Origin: JAVVHH01 sp963848035
Lineage (GTDB): Bacteria; Pseudomonadota; Alphaproteobacteria; Acetobacterales; Acetobacteraceae
Direction of reading: 5' to 3'
Length of the DNA stretch: 64,000 nt
Assembly: GCA_963848035.1 (NCBI GenBank)
Contig: CAWKCD010000001.1
Location: forward strand, 2,480,001 to 2,544,000
The notes beneath the pieces are model-generated. The model worked only from the letters and a program-made list of their open reading frames with translations, did no database searches and was not told the origin of the DNA. Every line of letters begins with the position of its first letter. Within the stretch, counting starts at the first letter, position 1. The translations under genes were made by a program, and so were the position numbers. Below, one piece after another: positions 24,449 through 34,392 of the stretch.

Positions 24449-25461
24449 GCGGCGACCCGGGGGTCAGCGATCGTGTGGATGAGGTCGATGATCAGGTTCA
24501 GGAGCACGAACAGGATGGCCATGGTCAGAACGAAGCCCTGGACGGCGGCGTAGTCACTGGCGGTGAGGGCGTCGATGGCGAAGGAGCCGATGCCGGGCCA
24601 GGCGAATACCTTCTCCACGAGGACGTTGGCGCCGAGGGTGAAGCTGAACACCATGCCGAGCGTGGTGATGACGGGCAGGATGGCGTTGCCGAGGGCGTAA
24701 CGGATCAGGATCTGGAAGCGGGACAGACCGAGGGCGCGGGCGGTGCGGATGTATTCGGCGCCGAGGGCAGCGAGCATCGAGGCGCGGGACATGCGGGCGA
24801 TCGGGGCGAGGGTGAAGAGGCCGAGGGTGAGGGCCGGGAGGATGAGTTGGGCGAGGGCGGCGCGGAACATCGGGAGGTCGCCGGCGAGAAGGGCATCGAT
24901 GGTGAAGAAGCCGGTGGGACCGTCGGGCGGGCTGAACGCGAGATCGAGGCGGCCGATCGGGGCGGGAGCCCAGCCTAAGAAGGCGTAGAAAATGGTGATC
25001 AGCAGGAGGCCGGTGAAGAAGGTGGGGAGCGAGACGCCGGCGGTGGAGACGATGCGGCAGAGATGGTCGATCCAGCTACCGGGGCGGGTGGCGGCCAGGA
25101 TGCCGAGCGGCAGACCGATGGCGACGGCGAAGAGGAGGCCGGCGAGGGTGAGTTCGAGGGAGGCGGGCAGGCGTTGCAGCAGGGCTTCGCCGACGGATTG
25201 GCCGGTGGTGAGGGATTGGCCGAGGTCGCCGTGGAGGAGGTCGGCGACATAGGCGGCGAATTGGAGGGGAAGCGCGCGGTCGAGGCCGAGTTTATGGCGG
25301 ATCTGGGCGACGGATTCCGGGGTGGCGGCGGGGCCGGCGAAGTAGGCCGCCGGGTCGCCGGGGAGGGCGCGGGTGAGCAGGAAGGTGATGACGACGATCC
25401 CAACCAGCGCCGGCACCGAGAGGAGGAGCCGGCGTAGGATCAGGATCGCGCGCTGCTTCAT
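24445..25461 (-). CDS. Dipeptide ABC transporter permease DppB-like
   Basis: A 338-residue permease starting at ATG 25461 (ATGA overlap with the binding protein). It has the N-terminal helix ILRRLLLSVPALVGIVVITF, the family motif LTRALPGDPAAYFAGP and the QIRHKLGLDRALPLQ segment. The EAA loop reads YIRTARALGLSRFQILIRYA. The C-terminal helix ends IHTIADPRV. These match DppB/OppB closely. The larger open frame running on from the binding protein is an artefact. Confidence 0.92.
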   Translation of the reverse strand: MKQRAILILRRLLLSVPALVGIVVITFLLTRALPGDPAAYFAGPAATPESVAQIRHKLGLDRALPLQFAAYVADLLHGDLGQSLTTGQSVGEALLQRLPASLELTLAGLLFAVAIGLPLGILAATRPGSWIDHLCRIVSTAGVSLPTFFTGLLLITIFYAFLGWAPAPIGRLDLAFSPPDGPTGFFTIDALLAGDLPMFRAALAQLILPALTLGLFTLAPIARMSRASMLAALGAEYIRTARALGLSRFQILIRYALGNAILPVITTLGMVFSFTLGANVLVEKVFAWPGIGSFAIDALTASDYAAVQGFVLTMAILFVLLNLIIDLIHTIADPRVAA

Positions 25462-27042
25462 GCGAAGGAGAGCGGCCGGGCGTCCAGGCCGCGGTGGAAC
25501 CAGAATTCGTAGCCTTTCAGGCTGGGCAGGAAGGCGGATTCGACGAAGGGCTGCCAGAGCGGGATGCGCGGCACGTCGTCCCAGGCGATGGCGATCAGAC
25601 GGCGGATATCGGGGGCGTAGGTGGGGGCGCTTTCCTGGGTATCGAGAGTTCTTAGCGACGAGATCATCGACTTCCGGGTTTTCGTAGTTGCCGCCATTGA
25701 ACAGTTTTCCGCGGGTGTAAGCCCAGTAGAAATAATAGTCGGGGGTGTCGAGCCAGCCGCCGAAGCCGTCGAGGATGAGGGGGAGTTTCTTCTGGACGAG
25801 CGCGATGGTGCGCCAGTTGGCGCCTGGTATACGGTCGATCGTGCATTTGATGCCGATCTTGGCGAGGCCTTCCTGGATGAGTTGCGCGGCCGGGTCGGCC
25901 CAGGAGGCGGTGCCGATGTCGAAGGCCAGCGGGATTTCGAAGCCGTCCTTGAAGGGGGTTTGGGCGAGGAGGGATTTGGCGCGGTCGAGGTCGGTGGCGA
26001 AGGGGGCGGGTTGGGGCCAGGCGATGCTGGTGGTTTCGGTTCCGCCGAAGAGCTTCACGCCGCGGCCGTAGGCCGCCTGTTGGAAGATCTGTTCGTAGGG
26101 GAGGGCGTAGGCAAGGGCCTGGCGGACGCGTTTGTCCTTGAGCGGTTCGAAGCCGAGATTCGGGATCAGGGCGATGATGCTGTTGGGGACGGGGGCGCCG
26201 ACGATCTTGAGTTTGGCGTCCTTGCTCATGTCGACGGCATCACGGCCGGGGATGTCGAAGCTGAGCTGGACGTCGCCGCGCTCGAGCAGAGCGCGGCGGG
26301 TGGACTGGTTGGGGATTTCGCGGACCACGACGCGCTTGAGGGCGGGGAGCTTGCCGCCGGTCCACTGGTCGTTCCTGGTGTAGACGAGCTGGGAGCCCGG
26401 GTCCCAGCGCTCGACCTTGAAGGCGCCGGAACCGGCGGTGTTCCGATTGAGCCATTCGGCGGCCCATTTGTCCGTTTCGGTGGCGTGGGATTGGGCAAGC
26501 TTGCTGTTGATGACGATGGCGGTGGGGACGGCGAGGTCGGGGAGGGTGAGCTTGGAGGGGGCGGCCAGGGTGACGCGGAAAGTGTGGTCGTCGAGCGCTT
26601 CGAACTGGTCGGGTTTCTCCATGCGGCCGGCGCCGAATTGGGAGGTGGGAAAGCCGCCGATCGCGACGGCGCGGTCGAAGGACCATTTCACATCGGCTGA
26701 CGTGACCGGTGTTCCGTCGTGGAATTTGGCCTGCGGCTTCAGTTTGAAGGTGATGGCGAGTCCGTCGGGGGCGACATCCCAGCTTTCGGCGAGTTCGCCG
26801 TGGAGCGAGTGGTAGTCGAAGCTGGTGGCGCCGTCGGCGTCGGTCTTGGTGCCGAAGCCGATGAGACGGTCGTAGGCGTTGACGGCGACCTGGTAGCTGG
26901 TGCGGTTGGTGCCGGCGCGGTGGATGTCGAGGCTGTTGATGGTGTCGCCGATGGCGGCCACCAGGACCTCGCGATCGGCGGCGTGCGCCTGGCGAAGGAA
27001 TGGGAGGGCGGCGGCGCCGAGGAGGAGGGAGCGGCGGTGCAT
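25458..27042 (-). pseudogene. Dipeptide ABC transporter substrate-binding protein, frameshifted near 25650
   Basis: A family 5 (DppA/OppA) binding protein of about 527 residues. ATG 27042 opens a signal peptide MHRRSLLLGAAALPFLRQAH. Features include AESWDVAPDGLAITFKLKPQ, KFHDGTPVTSADVKWSFDRA and QALAYALPYEQIFQQAAYG. After DDLVAK the frame breaks. The second frame continues TLDTQESAPTYAPDIRRLI and ends LDARPLSFA at 25458. A single extra A in AAGAACT near 25650 accounts for it. The corrected stop overlaps the DppB start, so the intact gene is easily imagined. Confidence 0.85.
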
Positions 27043-27174
27043 GGACAACTCTCGATGATGGTCGTTGACCCGTCGAAGCAAGGACCGGGCCATGCGGGAG
27101 GCAAGCTGCGCAGGCGGGAGGATGCGCTGGGGGGTTGAGGGGTGCTTGGTTTGTGGGCAAGAGCTTCTGACCCG

Positions 27175-28026
27175 ATGAGGAGATGCGCTTTGCCGACGTC
27201 AGTGGAATTTGCGGCGACTTGGGGGCGGTTGAGCCATGCCGAGCGGAATGCCGCGTACAACAATAGCGAGGCGGTGAAGAACAGCCCGGCGCTGAACGAG
27301 GTGCGGCTGGCGGCTTCGGCGGCGTTCCGGACGGCGCATGCGGGAAAGCTGGACCTGCCGTATGGCAAGGCGGAGCGGCAGAAATGGGATCTATTCCCGG
27401 CGGCGAAGGCGGATGCGCCGTGCTTCGTGTTCATCCATGGCGGGTATTGGCAGCGGGGCAAGCGCGAGGAGAACAGCATCGCGGGCGCCGGGCTGTATGC
27501 GCAGGGGTGGTCCGTGGCCCTGCCGGGCTACACGCTGACGCCGGAGGCGACGCTGACGGAGATCGTGGCGGAGATCCATGCGGCGCTGGATTGGCTGGCG
27601 GCGCACGGTGCCGAGCATGGGATCACCGGCAAGGTGGTGCTGTCGGGCTGGTCGGCCGGCGGGCACTTGGCGGCGATGGGACTGAAGCATCCGCGCGTGT
27701 CGGCGGGGCTGCCGGTCTCGGGCGTGTATGAGCTGGGGCCGATCCGCGACGTGTATCTGAACGATGCGATCCGGCTGACCGATACGGAGATCGAGACGCT
27801 GTCGCCGTTGCGGCTGCCGATGGTGAACAAGCCGATGGACATTGCGTACGGATCGGTGGAGTTGCCGCCGCTGGTGCACGATCCGCGGGACCTGCATGCG
27901 ATGCGGGCGGCGCAGCATCTGCCGGGGGCGCTGATCCCGGTGCCGGGGGCGGATCATTTCACGATCATCGATCAGCTCAGCAAGCCCGAGGGCATGCTGG
28001 TGAAGGCGGCGATGAACCTGGTCTGA
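27175..28026 (+). CDS. Alpha/beta hydrolase, arylformamidase/esterase-like
   Basis: A 283-residue alpha/beta hydrolase. The oxyanion-hole motif FVFIHGGYWQRGKREE and nucleophile elbow LSGWSAGGHLAAM are those of kynurenine formamidase-like hydrolases (HGGxW plus GxSxG). The catalytic His is likely in GADHFTIID. The N-terminal WGRLSHAERNAAYNNSE also fits that family. I chose ATG 27175; GTG 27142 is an alternative. It is divergent from the peptide-binding protein gene across 132 bp. It would hydrolyse an N-formyl amide or an ester; kynurenine-pathway partners are not present. Confidence 0.83.
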   Translation: MRRCALPTSVEFAATWGRLSHAERNAAYNNSEAVKNSPALNEVRLAASAAFRTAHAGKLDLPYGKAERQKWDLFPAAKADAPCFVFIHGGYWQRGKREENSIAGAGLYAQGWSVALPGYTLTPEATLTEIVAEIHAALDWLAAHGAEHGITGKVVLSGWSAGGHLAAMGLKHPRVSAGLPVSGVYELGPIRDVYLNDAIRLTDTEIETLSPLRLPMVNKPMDIAYGSVELPPLVHDPRDLHAMRAAQHLPGALIPVPGADHFTIIDQLSKPEGMLVKAAMNLV

Positions 28027-28028
28027 GA

Positions 28029-29312
28029 TCAGCGCGGCGGGACGGCGGCGTCGGCGCGGGCGGCGATAGCGTCCGCGAGACGTTTGGATTCGGCGCGGGC
28101 GGCGGGAAAGTGGGCGCCGGACCAGACGCGCGAGTTGGCGCATTCCTCGGCGGCGGCGTCGAAGCTGGGGAAGATGCGGCGGTCGGAGGGGCGCGTGCCG
28201 GATTGGACGTGCTGGCCCATGGTCATCTCCGGCGGACGGGCGGCGGCGGCTTCGGCTTCGGGGGCGATGTAGACGACGGCCGTGATCGTGCCGGGGGCGA
28301 AGACATGGTCGAGCACGGCGGCGCCGGTGAAGCAGTCGGTGGCGTGGCCGGAGGGGTATTCCGGGTGTTCGGGCGTGTCGATCATCGGGCGCCAGGCTGG
28401 GTCGGCTTGGATCCCGGCGCCGGCTTGGATGACGGTGACGGGGCGCCAGACGCTGTACCTTTCCTTCTCGGTCCAGGTCAGGATCGCGCTGTCGGCCATG
28501 GCGGCGGCGAGCTGGGACATGATGCGGGCGTGATCGACGAGGCTGCCGCTGGGATGGGCGTAGAGGAGGCGGACGGCGAGGCGGATGAAGCCGCGCTGCG
28601 AGCTTTGGAAGGCCCAGAAGCGGGCGGCGGCGGTCTGCTCGGGAGTTCGCTTGGGGCTGTCGATGCCGCCGATCTCGCGGGTGAACAGGGCGTCGGCGCT
28701 GGCTTCGGGGCTGAACGGCGGCGGGGGTGGTTTGGCGCCGGGCTGCTCGCGGGAAGGGAAGAGGAAGGGCACGCTGTCGGTCGTGTAGCTGGTTGCGAAG
28801 TTTGGCGGGGTTGGTCGCCAGCGTCCGTTCGCGGTGGCGGCGGCGAAGGGGCGGACGCTGCGGAAGCCGTCATTGGCTCGGCGGGCGACCGCGGCGCGGC
28901 CGATGGCTTCGCCGAGCGCGATGCCGCGGTCGACCGCTGGGCCGGGGGTTAGGCGGGCGAGGGCGCGGGCATAGACGGCGCCGATCTCGCGGTCGTCGCT
29001 GGGGTGGAGCGCGATCAGGACGGTGCGGGCGGCGGCGGCGATGGCGGCCGGGAGCGAGGCGCCACCGCCGGGCGGCTCGTCAGGGGCGGGGGGCGCCCAG
29101 CGGACGTAGCGGGGTTCGACGGCGTTGGCGGCGTCGTGGATGGCCTGGTGCATGATGGCGGTCGTGTGCCAGTTGGCGCCGCCGTGGCCGGTGCGGTCGG
29201 CCTCGAGGGTCCATTCGGTGACGGCGTCGGCGTCCTCCTGCGTAAGGGTGACGGGGCCGGCGCAGCCGGCGATGAAGGCCAGGAGCAAGGCGGCGATGAG
29301 GCGGAAGGTCAT
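28029..29312 (-). CDS. Vanadium-dependent haloperoxidase/PAP2-like lipoprotein
   Basis: A 427-residue protein with a lipoprotein signal (LLLAFIAGC). The vanadate or phosphate pocket motifs appear in order: KERYSVWRP (K-x6-RP), PEYPSGHATD (PSGH) and SRVWSGAHFPAA (SR-x5-H). These are the three signatures of the vanadium chloroperoxidase/PAP2 superfamily. An N-terminal WHTTAIMHQAIHDAANAVEP also matches the bacterial haloperoxidase-like group. The protein is probably anchored in the outer membrane or periplasm. It could act as a haloperoxidase or an acid phosphatase; motifs alone cannot separate these. It is convergent with the hydrolase, two bases apart. Confidence 0.85.
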   Translation of the reverse strand: MTFRLIAALLLAFIAGCAGPVTLTQEDADAVTEWTLEADRTGHGGANWHTTAIMHQAIHDAANAVEPRYVRWAPPAPDEPPGGGASLPAAIAAAARTVLIALHPSDDREIGAVYARALARLTPGPAVDRGIALGEAIGRAAVARRANDGFRSVRPFAAATANGRWRPTPPNFATSYTTDSVPFLFPSREQPGAKPPPPPFSPEASADALFTREIGGIDSPKRTPEQTAAARFWAFQSSQRGFIRLAVRLLYAHPSGSLVDHARIMSQLAAAMADSAILTWTEKERYSVWRPVTVIQAGAGIQADPAWRPMIDTPEHPEYPSGHATDCFTGAAVLDHVFAPGTITAVVYIAPEAEAAAARPPEMTMGQHVQSGTRPSDRRIFPSFDAAAEECANSRVWSGAHFPAARAESKRLADAIAARADAAVPPR

Positions 29313-29511
29313 ACCTGCGTCATGACGATTGTTGCGGATGCATATTGCCGCGGCGGGCCGATGGCGGAGGATCGTTCACGAGGATGTCAGAGGACCCGGA
29401 CGGTTGTCGGGGTGGGCCGGTTGGCCTTATGGCTGACGATCGATGACGGACGCCGGGTCACGGCGACAGATAGGCCGCGCCTCGGGCCGCGCCTGGGAGA
29501 GGGCGTGGAGC

Positions 29512-30690
29512 ATGCGGACACAGGTTGGGATCGTCGGGGCGGGGCCGGCGGGGTTGCTGCTGGGACTGATGCTGCAGCGGCGAGGGATCGATTTCGTCAT
29601 CCTGGAGTCGCGGGACCGCGCGACGATCGAAGCGACGATCCGGGCAGGGATCCTCGAGCAGAGCACGGTCGACCTGATGCAAGAGCTGGGGGTGGCCGGT
29701 CGGCTGGAGCGGGAGGGGGTGGTGCATCATGGCACGATCCTGCGGTTCGGCGGACGTAACCATCGGATCGATTTCGGGGCGCTGACGGGCGGACGGGTGG
29801 CGACGCTGTATCCGCAGCACGAGGTGCTGAAAGACCTGATCGATGCGGTGCTGGCGCGAGGCGGCGACATTCGGTTCGCGACCAAGGTGACTGGGATTTC
29901 GGGCGTGGCGACGGATGCGCCGGTGGTGGCGTTCGCGGGCGCGGACGGGGTGACGCAGGAGTTGCGGTGCGACGTGCTGGTGGGGGCGGACGGGTCGCAT
30001 GGGGCTTGCCGGGCGGCGATCCCTGCGGAGGAGCGGCGGGATTACCTGCGGATCTATCCGTTCGGGTGGTTCGGGATCCTGTGCGAGGCGCCGCCTTCGT
30101 CCGACGAGCTGGTGTATGCGCGCCATGAGCGGGGGTTCGCGCTGATCAGCAGCCGGACGCCGACGGTGCAGCGGATGTATTTCCAGTGCGATCCGAACGA
30201 TCGGGTGGAGAACTGGTCGGACGATCAGATCTGGGGCGAGCTGCAGGCGCGGGTGGCGGGGGAGGACGGGTTCCGGCTGCGGGAGGGGCGGATCTTCCAG
30301 AAGAACATCGTGCCAATGCGTAGTTTCGTGTGCGAACCGATGCGGTATGGGCGGCTGTTCCTGGCGGGCGACGCGGCGCATTCGGTGCCGCCGACGGGGG
30401 CGAAGGGGCTCAACTTGGCGGTGAGCGATGTCTGGCATTTGGACCGGGCGTTGGGCGCGTTCTTCGCCGATGGGACGACTGATTTGATGGCGGCGTATTC
30501 GGCGACGGCGTTGCGGCGGGTTTGGCGGGTGCAGCATTTCTCATGGTGGATGACGACGATGCTGCACAATTTCGAAGGCGCGAGCGAGTTCGACGAGCGG
30601 CGGCAGTTGGCGGAGCTGGAGTTGGTGACGGGGACGGAGGATGCGGCGCGGTCGCTGGCGCAGATTTATGTGGGGACGCCGTTCAGCTGA
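29512..30690 (+). CDS. pobA: 4-hydroxybenzoate 3-monooxygenase
   Basis: A 392-residue flavoprotein hydroxylase, the same size as classic PobA (about 394). It has the FAD Rossmann motif VGIVGAGPAGLLLGLML at the N-terminus, the DG motif LVGADGSHGACR and the GD motif LFLAGDAAHSVPPTGAKGLN. It also has PobA-like ILEQSTVDLMQELGV and QHEVLKDLIDAV. It would convert 4-hydroxybenzoate to protocatechuate with NADPH and O2. No pobR or protocatechuate ring-cleavage genes are near. ATG 29512 was chosen because upstream residues are not family-like. The 3' end overlaps the convergent dehydrogenase gene by eight bases. The 199-bp upstream gap shows no clear promoter. Confidence 0.92.
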   Translation: MRTQVGIVGAGPAGLLLGLMLQRRGIDFVILESRDRATIEATIRAGILEQSTVDLMQELGVAGRLEREGVVHHGTILRFGGRNHRIDFGALTGGRVATLYPQHEVLKDLIDAVLARGGDIRFATKVTGISGVATDAPVVAFAGADGVTQELRCDVLVGADGSHGACRAAIPAEERRDYLRIYPFGWFGILCEAPPSSDELVYARHERGFALISSRTPTVQRMYFQCDPNDRVENWSDDQIWGELQARVAGEDGFRLREGRIFQKNIVPMRSFVCEPMRYGRLFLAGDAAHSVPPTGAKGLNLAVSDVWHLDRALGAFFADGTTDLMAAYSATALRRVWRVQHFSWWMTTMLHNFEGASEFDERRQLAELELVTGTEDAARSLAQIYVGTPFS

Positions 30691-31507
30691 CGAATTGTTT
30701 GAGGGATTCGCCGAGGTCGGGGTCTTGGGCGATCTGGGCGTAGAGGGCGGCCATGGCTTGGTAGATGGCGCTGGCCGGGTCCTGCGGGCCTAGGAAGGCG
30801 GCGATCTGCTCCATTTCGGGGGCGAACCGGTAGGCTTTGGGGAGCATGTCGGGGATCCCACGGGTGAGGCGGGCGAGCATTTCGGGTTGGCTGATGGCGA
30901 GTTCGGCGGCCAGGGCCTCGGCGGCGCCTTCGCGTTGGGCGGCGAGGATCATGGCGGCGCCGAGGGCGCTGAAGCCTTTGGTGAGGCCGGCATAGGTCAT
31001 CTTGAGGGCGGAGGCGGCGCCGATGTCGCCGGTGAGGGTCTTGATGGCGAGGCCGTGCTCGGCGAGCGGGGCGGCGGAGGGGGCGTCGGGGCCGGAGAGG
31101 TAGAACGTCGTTCCGGTCGTGTTGGGGCGGGGCGGGTGGCCAATGATGCTGCCGTCGACGAAGCGGGCGCCGGATCGGGTGATGGTGGCGGCGACGTCGC
31201 GCGCGGTGGCCGGGTTGATGGCGTTGAGATCGACGTAGACCGGATGGGTGTTGGCGCCGCGCATCTGGGCGGCGAACCAGGTGGCAAGCGGGAGCGCCTG
31301 GTCGGGCGGGACGATGGAGAGGAAGAGGTCGGCGGCGACGAGGTCGGCGTCCGACGCGGGCTGCATATTGGCGGCGTGGGCGCGGGCGATGGTGGGCTCG
31401 CTGCGGCCGGTCAGGGAGGTGAGCACGTGGGCGCCGTTGGCGGCGAGGCGCGCGCCGACGGCGGAGCCCATGGCGCCGGCGGAGATCACGGCGATCGTCG
31501 GTGTCAT
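30683..31507 (-). CDS. NAD(P)-dependent 6-phosphogluconate dehydrogenase-like oxidoreductase (DUF1932)
   Basis: A 274-residue protein with an N-terminal NAD(P) Rossmann motif ISAGAMGSAVGARLAANG. It also has the beta-hydroxyacid dehydrogenase segment PVYVDLNAINPATARDVA and the lysine region ASALKMTYAGLTKGFSALGA. The C-terminal helical domain corresponds to DUF1932. It would oxidise a hydroxy-acid or similar substrate in the cytoplasm. ATG 31507 overlaps the acyltransferase stop as ATGA, so the two are co-transcribed. Confidence 0.85.
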   Translation of the reverse strand: MTPTIAVISAGAMGSAVGARLAANGAHVLTSLTGRSEPTIARAHAANMQPASDADLVAADLFLSIVPPDQALPLATWFAAQMRGANTHPVYVDLNAINPATARDVAATITRSGARFVDGSIIGHPPRPNTTGTTFYLSGPDAPSAAPLAEHGLAIKTLTGDIGAASALKMTYAGLTKGFSALGAAMILAAQREGAAEALAAELAISQPEMLARLTRGIPDMLPKAYRFAPEMEQIAAFLGPQDPASAIYQAMAALYAQIAQDPDLGESLKQFVS

Positions 31508-32619
31508 CTTGGTTCCTCGCTGCTGGCCGTCCATGGCGAAGGGTGCGGCAGAAGGCGGGCGGACGCTAGCCATGTCGCGGCGGATTGCGTCAGTGCGAAG
31601 AAGCGGTCGAGCACGGGGTGGACGGCGTAGGCGAGGGCGAGTTGGACGACGAGGAGGAGAGCGATCACCAGGGGTGGCGGGAGTTGGACGATGTGGGGGG
31701 CCAGGGCGGGCTGGAGGAAGACGAGGACGAGGCCGTTGACGACGAGGAGATCGAGGGTGCGGCGGCCGATGCGAAGGAGGAGGCGGCGGAGCGGGGAGGC
31801 GGCGAGGAGTAGGGCGGCGGCCAGGGTGGCGAGACTGCCGGCTATCGCGGTGAGGGCGAAAAGCGGGGGGAAACCGAAGGCGCCGGAGGCCATGAGGACA
31901 GCGAATGGAGCGCCGTTCGGGCCGGGGCAGGCGTGCATCGGGGTGAAGGTGCAGCCTTGGTTGAGGTCGAAGGTGAGGGCGGTGAGCAGGAGGGTGGCGA
32001 CGAGAGCCGCGGCCATTGCGGGGCGGGGCACGCGGGAGAGGGGCAGGCGGACGAGCTGTTGCCCTTGGGCGAAGAAGGCGAGGCCGACGATGACGGAGCG
32101 GAACTGCCAGTAGCCGATCCTGGCGGTTTGTTCGGCCACGCAGAGTGCGACGAGGGCGACGATGACCGCGGCGGCGCGGGCCGGCCCGGCGGTGGCGATC
32201 AGCCAGGCGGCCAGGCGGACCAGCGCGAGGCAGGGCAGGAACCAGATGACGACGAGGGCATAGGCTTCGAACTTCAGGGCGGGCCAGATGATCGCTCGCA
32301 ACGCACCGAGGGCGGAGGTGATGGGAGGATCGGCGGGCAGCGGGAGGGCTAGGCGGAGCGGGGCGACCAGGAACTGCAAGAGGGCGGCGGCGAGGATGAG
32401 GAAGAGGGCGCCGGCGATGATCTTGGGCGGCCGGGCTGCGGCGAGGGCGGGGGCGGCCATGCCGGAGAGGAGGAAGAAGAGCGGCATGTGGAAGGCGTAG
32501 ATGAATTTCCACGCCGTGAAGGCGTCGCCGTTGGTGGGTGTGTAGAGCTCGAGCGCGTGGCCGGCGATGACGAGGAGGAGGCCGAGGCCTTTGGCGATGT
32601 CGAGGTAGTCGATCCGCAC
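31504..32619 (-). CDS. Acyltransferase family 3 membrane protein
   Basis: A 371-residue protein with about ten membrane helices. The N-terminal RIDYLDIAKGLGLLLVIAGH and FIYAFHMPLFFLLSGMAAP contain the conserved Arg/Asp and His of acyltransferase_3 proteins (OafA/OpgC/NodX group). Such enzymes O-acylate polysaccharides, glucans or other envelope sugars. It starts with GTG 32619. A dyad-symmetric element lies directly upstream. Acceptor unknown. Confidence 0.85.
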   Translation of the reverse strand: MRIDYLDIAKGLGLLLVIAGHALELYTPTNGDAFTAWKFIYAFHMPLFFLLSGMAAPALAAARPPKIIAGALFLILAAALLQFLVAPLRLALPLPADPPITSALGALRAIIWPALKFEAYALVVIWFLPCLALVRLAAWLIATAGPARAAAVIVALVALCVAEQTARIGYWQFRSVIVGLAFFAQGQQLVRLPLSRVPRPAMAAALVATLLLTALTFDLNQGCTFTPMHACPGPNGAPFAVLMASGAFGFPPLFALTAIAGSLATLAAALLLAASPLRRLLLRIGRRTLDLLVVNGLVLVFLQPALAPHIVQLPPPLVIALLLVVQLALAYAVHPVLDRFFALTQSAATWLASARLLPHPSPWTASSEEPR

Positions 32620-32620
32620 G

Positions 32621-32646
32621 GTTGCATGTCCGATCGGCTGTGCAAC
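32621..32646. promoter_or_regulatory. 26-bp dyad-symmetric operator candidate
   Basis: GTTGCA-N4-CGATCG-N4-TGCAAC is fully symmetric around the central CGATCG. It lies one base before the acyltransferase GTG on the minus strand and 143 bases before the dpp2 binding-protein ATG on the plus strand. It would cover the acyltransferase ribosome-binding region, so a protein bound there could block that direction. The rest of the 169-bp divergent gap shows no other clear signal. Confidence 0.4.
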
Positions 32647-32788
32647 CGAAGATCGAGTTTGCGGACCGGAAAGTCAATCGCCGGCGAGATGGAGCGTGCT
32701 TTACGGGGGAGGGGGATGCTGCTTAGTCTCGGGCAAAATCGCACTGGGAAGAAGCGCCGCCCCTCGAAGTGGAAGAGAGATCGCGCGA

Positions 32789-34392
32789 ATGACCATCCAA
32801 CGTAGGCTTCTGTTGCAGGGTGCGGCGGGGGCCGCGCTGTTGGCGCCGGGTTCGCTGCGGGCGCAGAGCCGGGCGGAGACGCTGCGGTTCATCACCGGGA
32901 ATACGATCAACACGCTGGACACGACGATGCCGGGGGCGACGCGCGAAGCGTTCGGGCTGAGCATGAACGTGTACGACCGGCTGTTCTCGTTCGGGCGCAA
33001 GCAGTCGGGGAGCTACTGGCTGTTCGATCCGGCGGAGATCCAGCCGGAGCTGGCGAAGGGGTATTCGATCAGCGACGACCACAAGGTCATCACCATCCAT
33101 TTGCGGGACGATGCGACCTGGCATGACGGGTCGCCGGTGACGGCCGAGGACGTGAAGTGGTCGCTGGACCGGGCGGTGGCGGCGAAGTCGTTGGCGCCGC
33201 CGCAGATGTCGACCGGGTCGATCACGAGCGTGGACCAGTTCAAGATCGTCGATCCGAAGACGGTGACGTTGACGCTGGAGAAGTCGGACCGGTTGGCGCT
33301 GGCCAATCTGTGCGTGGTCTACGCGATCATGATCAACAGCAAGCTCGCGAAGTCGCATGCCACGGCGGACGATCCGTGGGCGATGGAGTGGATGAAGTCG
33401 AACACGGCCGCTGGGCGGCGCCTATACGATCGAGAGCCATAAGCCCGGCGAGGCGACGATCCTGCGGCGGAACGAGAAATGGGCGGCGGGCGGCGAAGGG
33501 TTGCCGTTCTTCAAGCGGATCATCATCCAGACCGTGCCTGAGGCGGCGACGCGGGCAAGCCTGGTGGAGCGGGGGGATGCGGATCTGTGCATCGACCTGG
33601 CGGCGAGCGACATCTCGACGCTGGCGAAGTCGGCGAAGGCGAAGGTGGACTCGATCCCGCAGAGCAACGGGTTCACCCACATCACGATGAACACGGCGAT
33701 GGCGCCGTTCGACAATCCGAAGGTGCGGCAGGCGGTGGCGGCGGCGCTGCCGTATGAGGACATGTTCCAGGCGAGCATCTTCGGGCGGGGGCGGAAGCTG
33801 TTCGGGGCGGAGTGGACGTCGCCGCCGGATACGAGCTTTCCGCAGCCGATGCCGAATCGGACCGACCCGGCGCGGGCGAAGCAGCTGCTCGCGGAGGCTG
33901 GGTTCCCGAGCGGGTTCTCGACGAGCTTCTCCTACAGCGTGGGGCAGTCGGCGACGGCGGAGCCGGTCGCTTCGTTGCTGAAGGAGGCGCTGGGGAAGAT
34001 CGGCATCCAGGTGGATGTGCAGAAGAAGCCGGATGCGGAGTTCAACACGCTCGAGGCGGACGGGAAGATGCCGTTCTATACGGACGGCGCGACGGCTTGG
34101 CTGCCTTATACGTATTACTATCTTCTACCTGTATTTCACCCGCGAGCAGCGGTGGAACTTTTCGCGGTGGAAAACGCGGAGATGGCGGATCTGACGCTGG
34201 ACGCGCGATATCAGACGGATACGGCGAAATACGACGAGGATTGCACGGAAGATGATCGAGCTGTTCGTGGCGCAGACGCCGTTGATCATGCTCTGGCAGC
34301 CGAACCAGGATGCGGTGATGGTCAAGAACCTCGAGGGGTTCACGTATCAGTTCTACCGGCAGACGGATTTCCGGCCGTTGAAGCGGGTCTAG
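32789..34392 (+). pseudogene. Second dipeptide-type ABC binding protein, about four frameshifts
   Basis: A family 5 binding protein starting at ATG 32789 after GGAAGAGAG, with signal peptide MTIQRRLLLQGAAGAALLAP. Recognisable parts include DRLFSFGRKQSG, TWHDGSPVTAEDVKWSLDRA and QAVAAALPYEDMFQASIFG. The end VKNLEGFTYQFYRQTDFRPL stops at 34392. Frames switch near 33411 (extra G), 34123 (extra T), 34172 (missing A in AAAA) and 34238 (extra G). Corrected, the sequence reads YFTREQRWNFSRWKNAEMA and DEIARKMIELF, which are family-like. All catalytic-fold segments persist, with no in-frame stops. Confidence 0.82.

Noticed and set aside
24445..27093. Apparent binding protein-permease fusion
   Set aside because: The link region is out of frame; the true binding-protein end (LDARPLSFA) is in another frame and overlaps the permease ATG.
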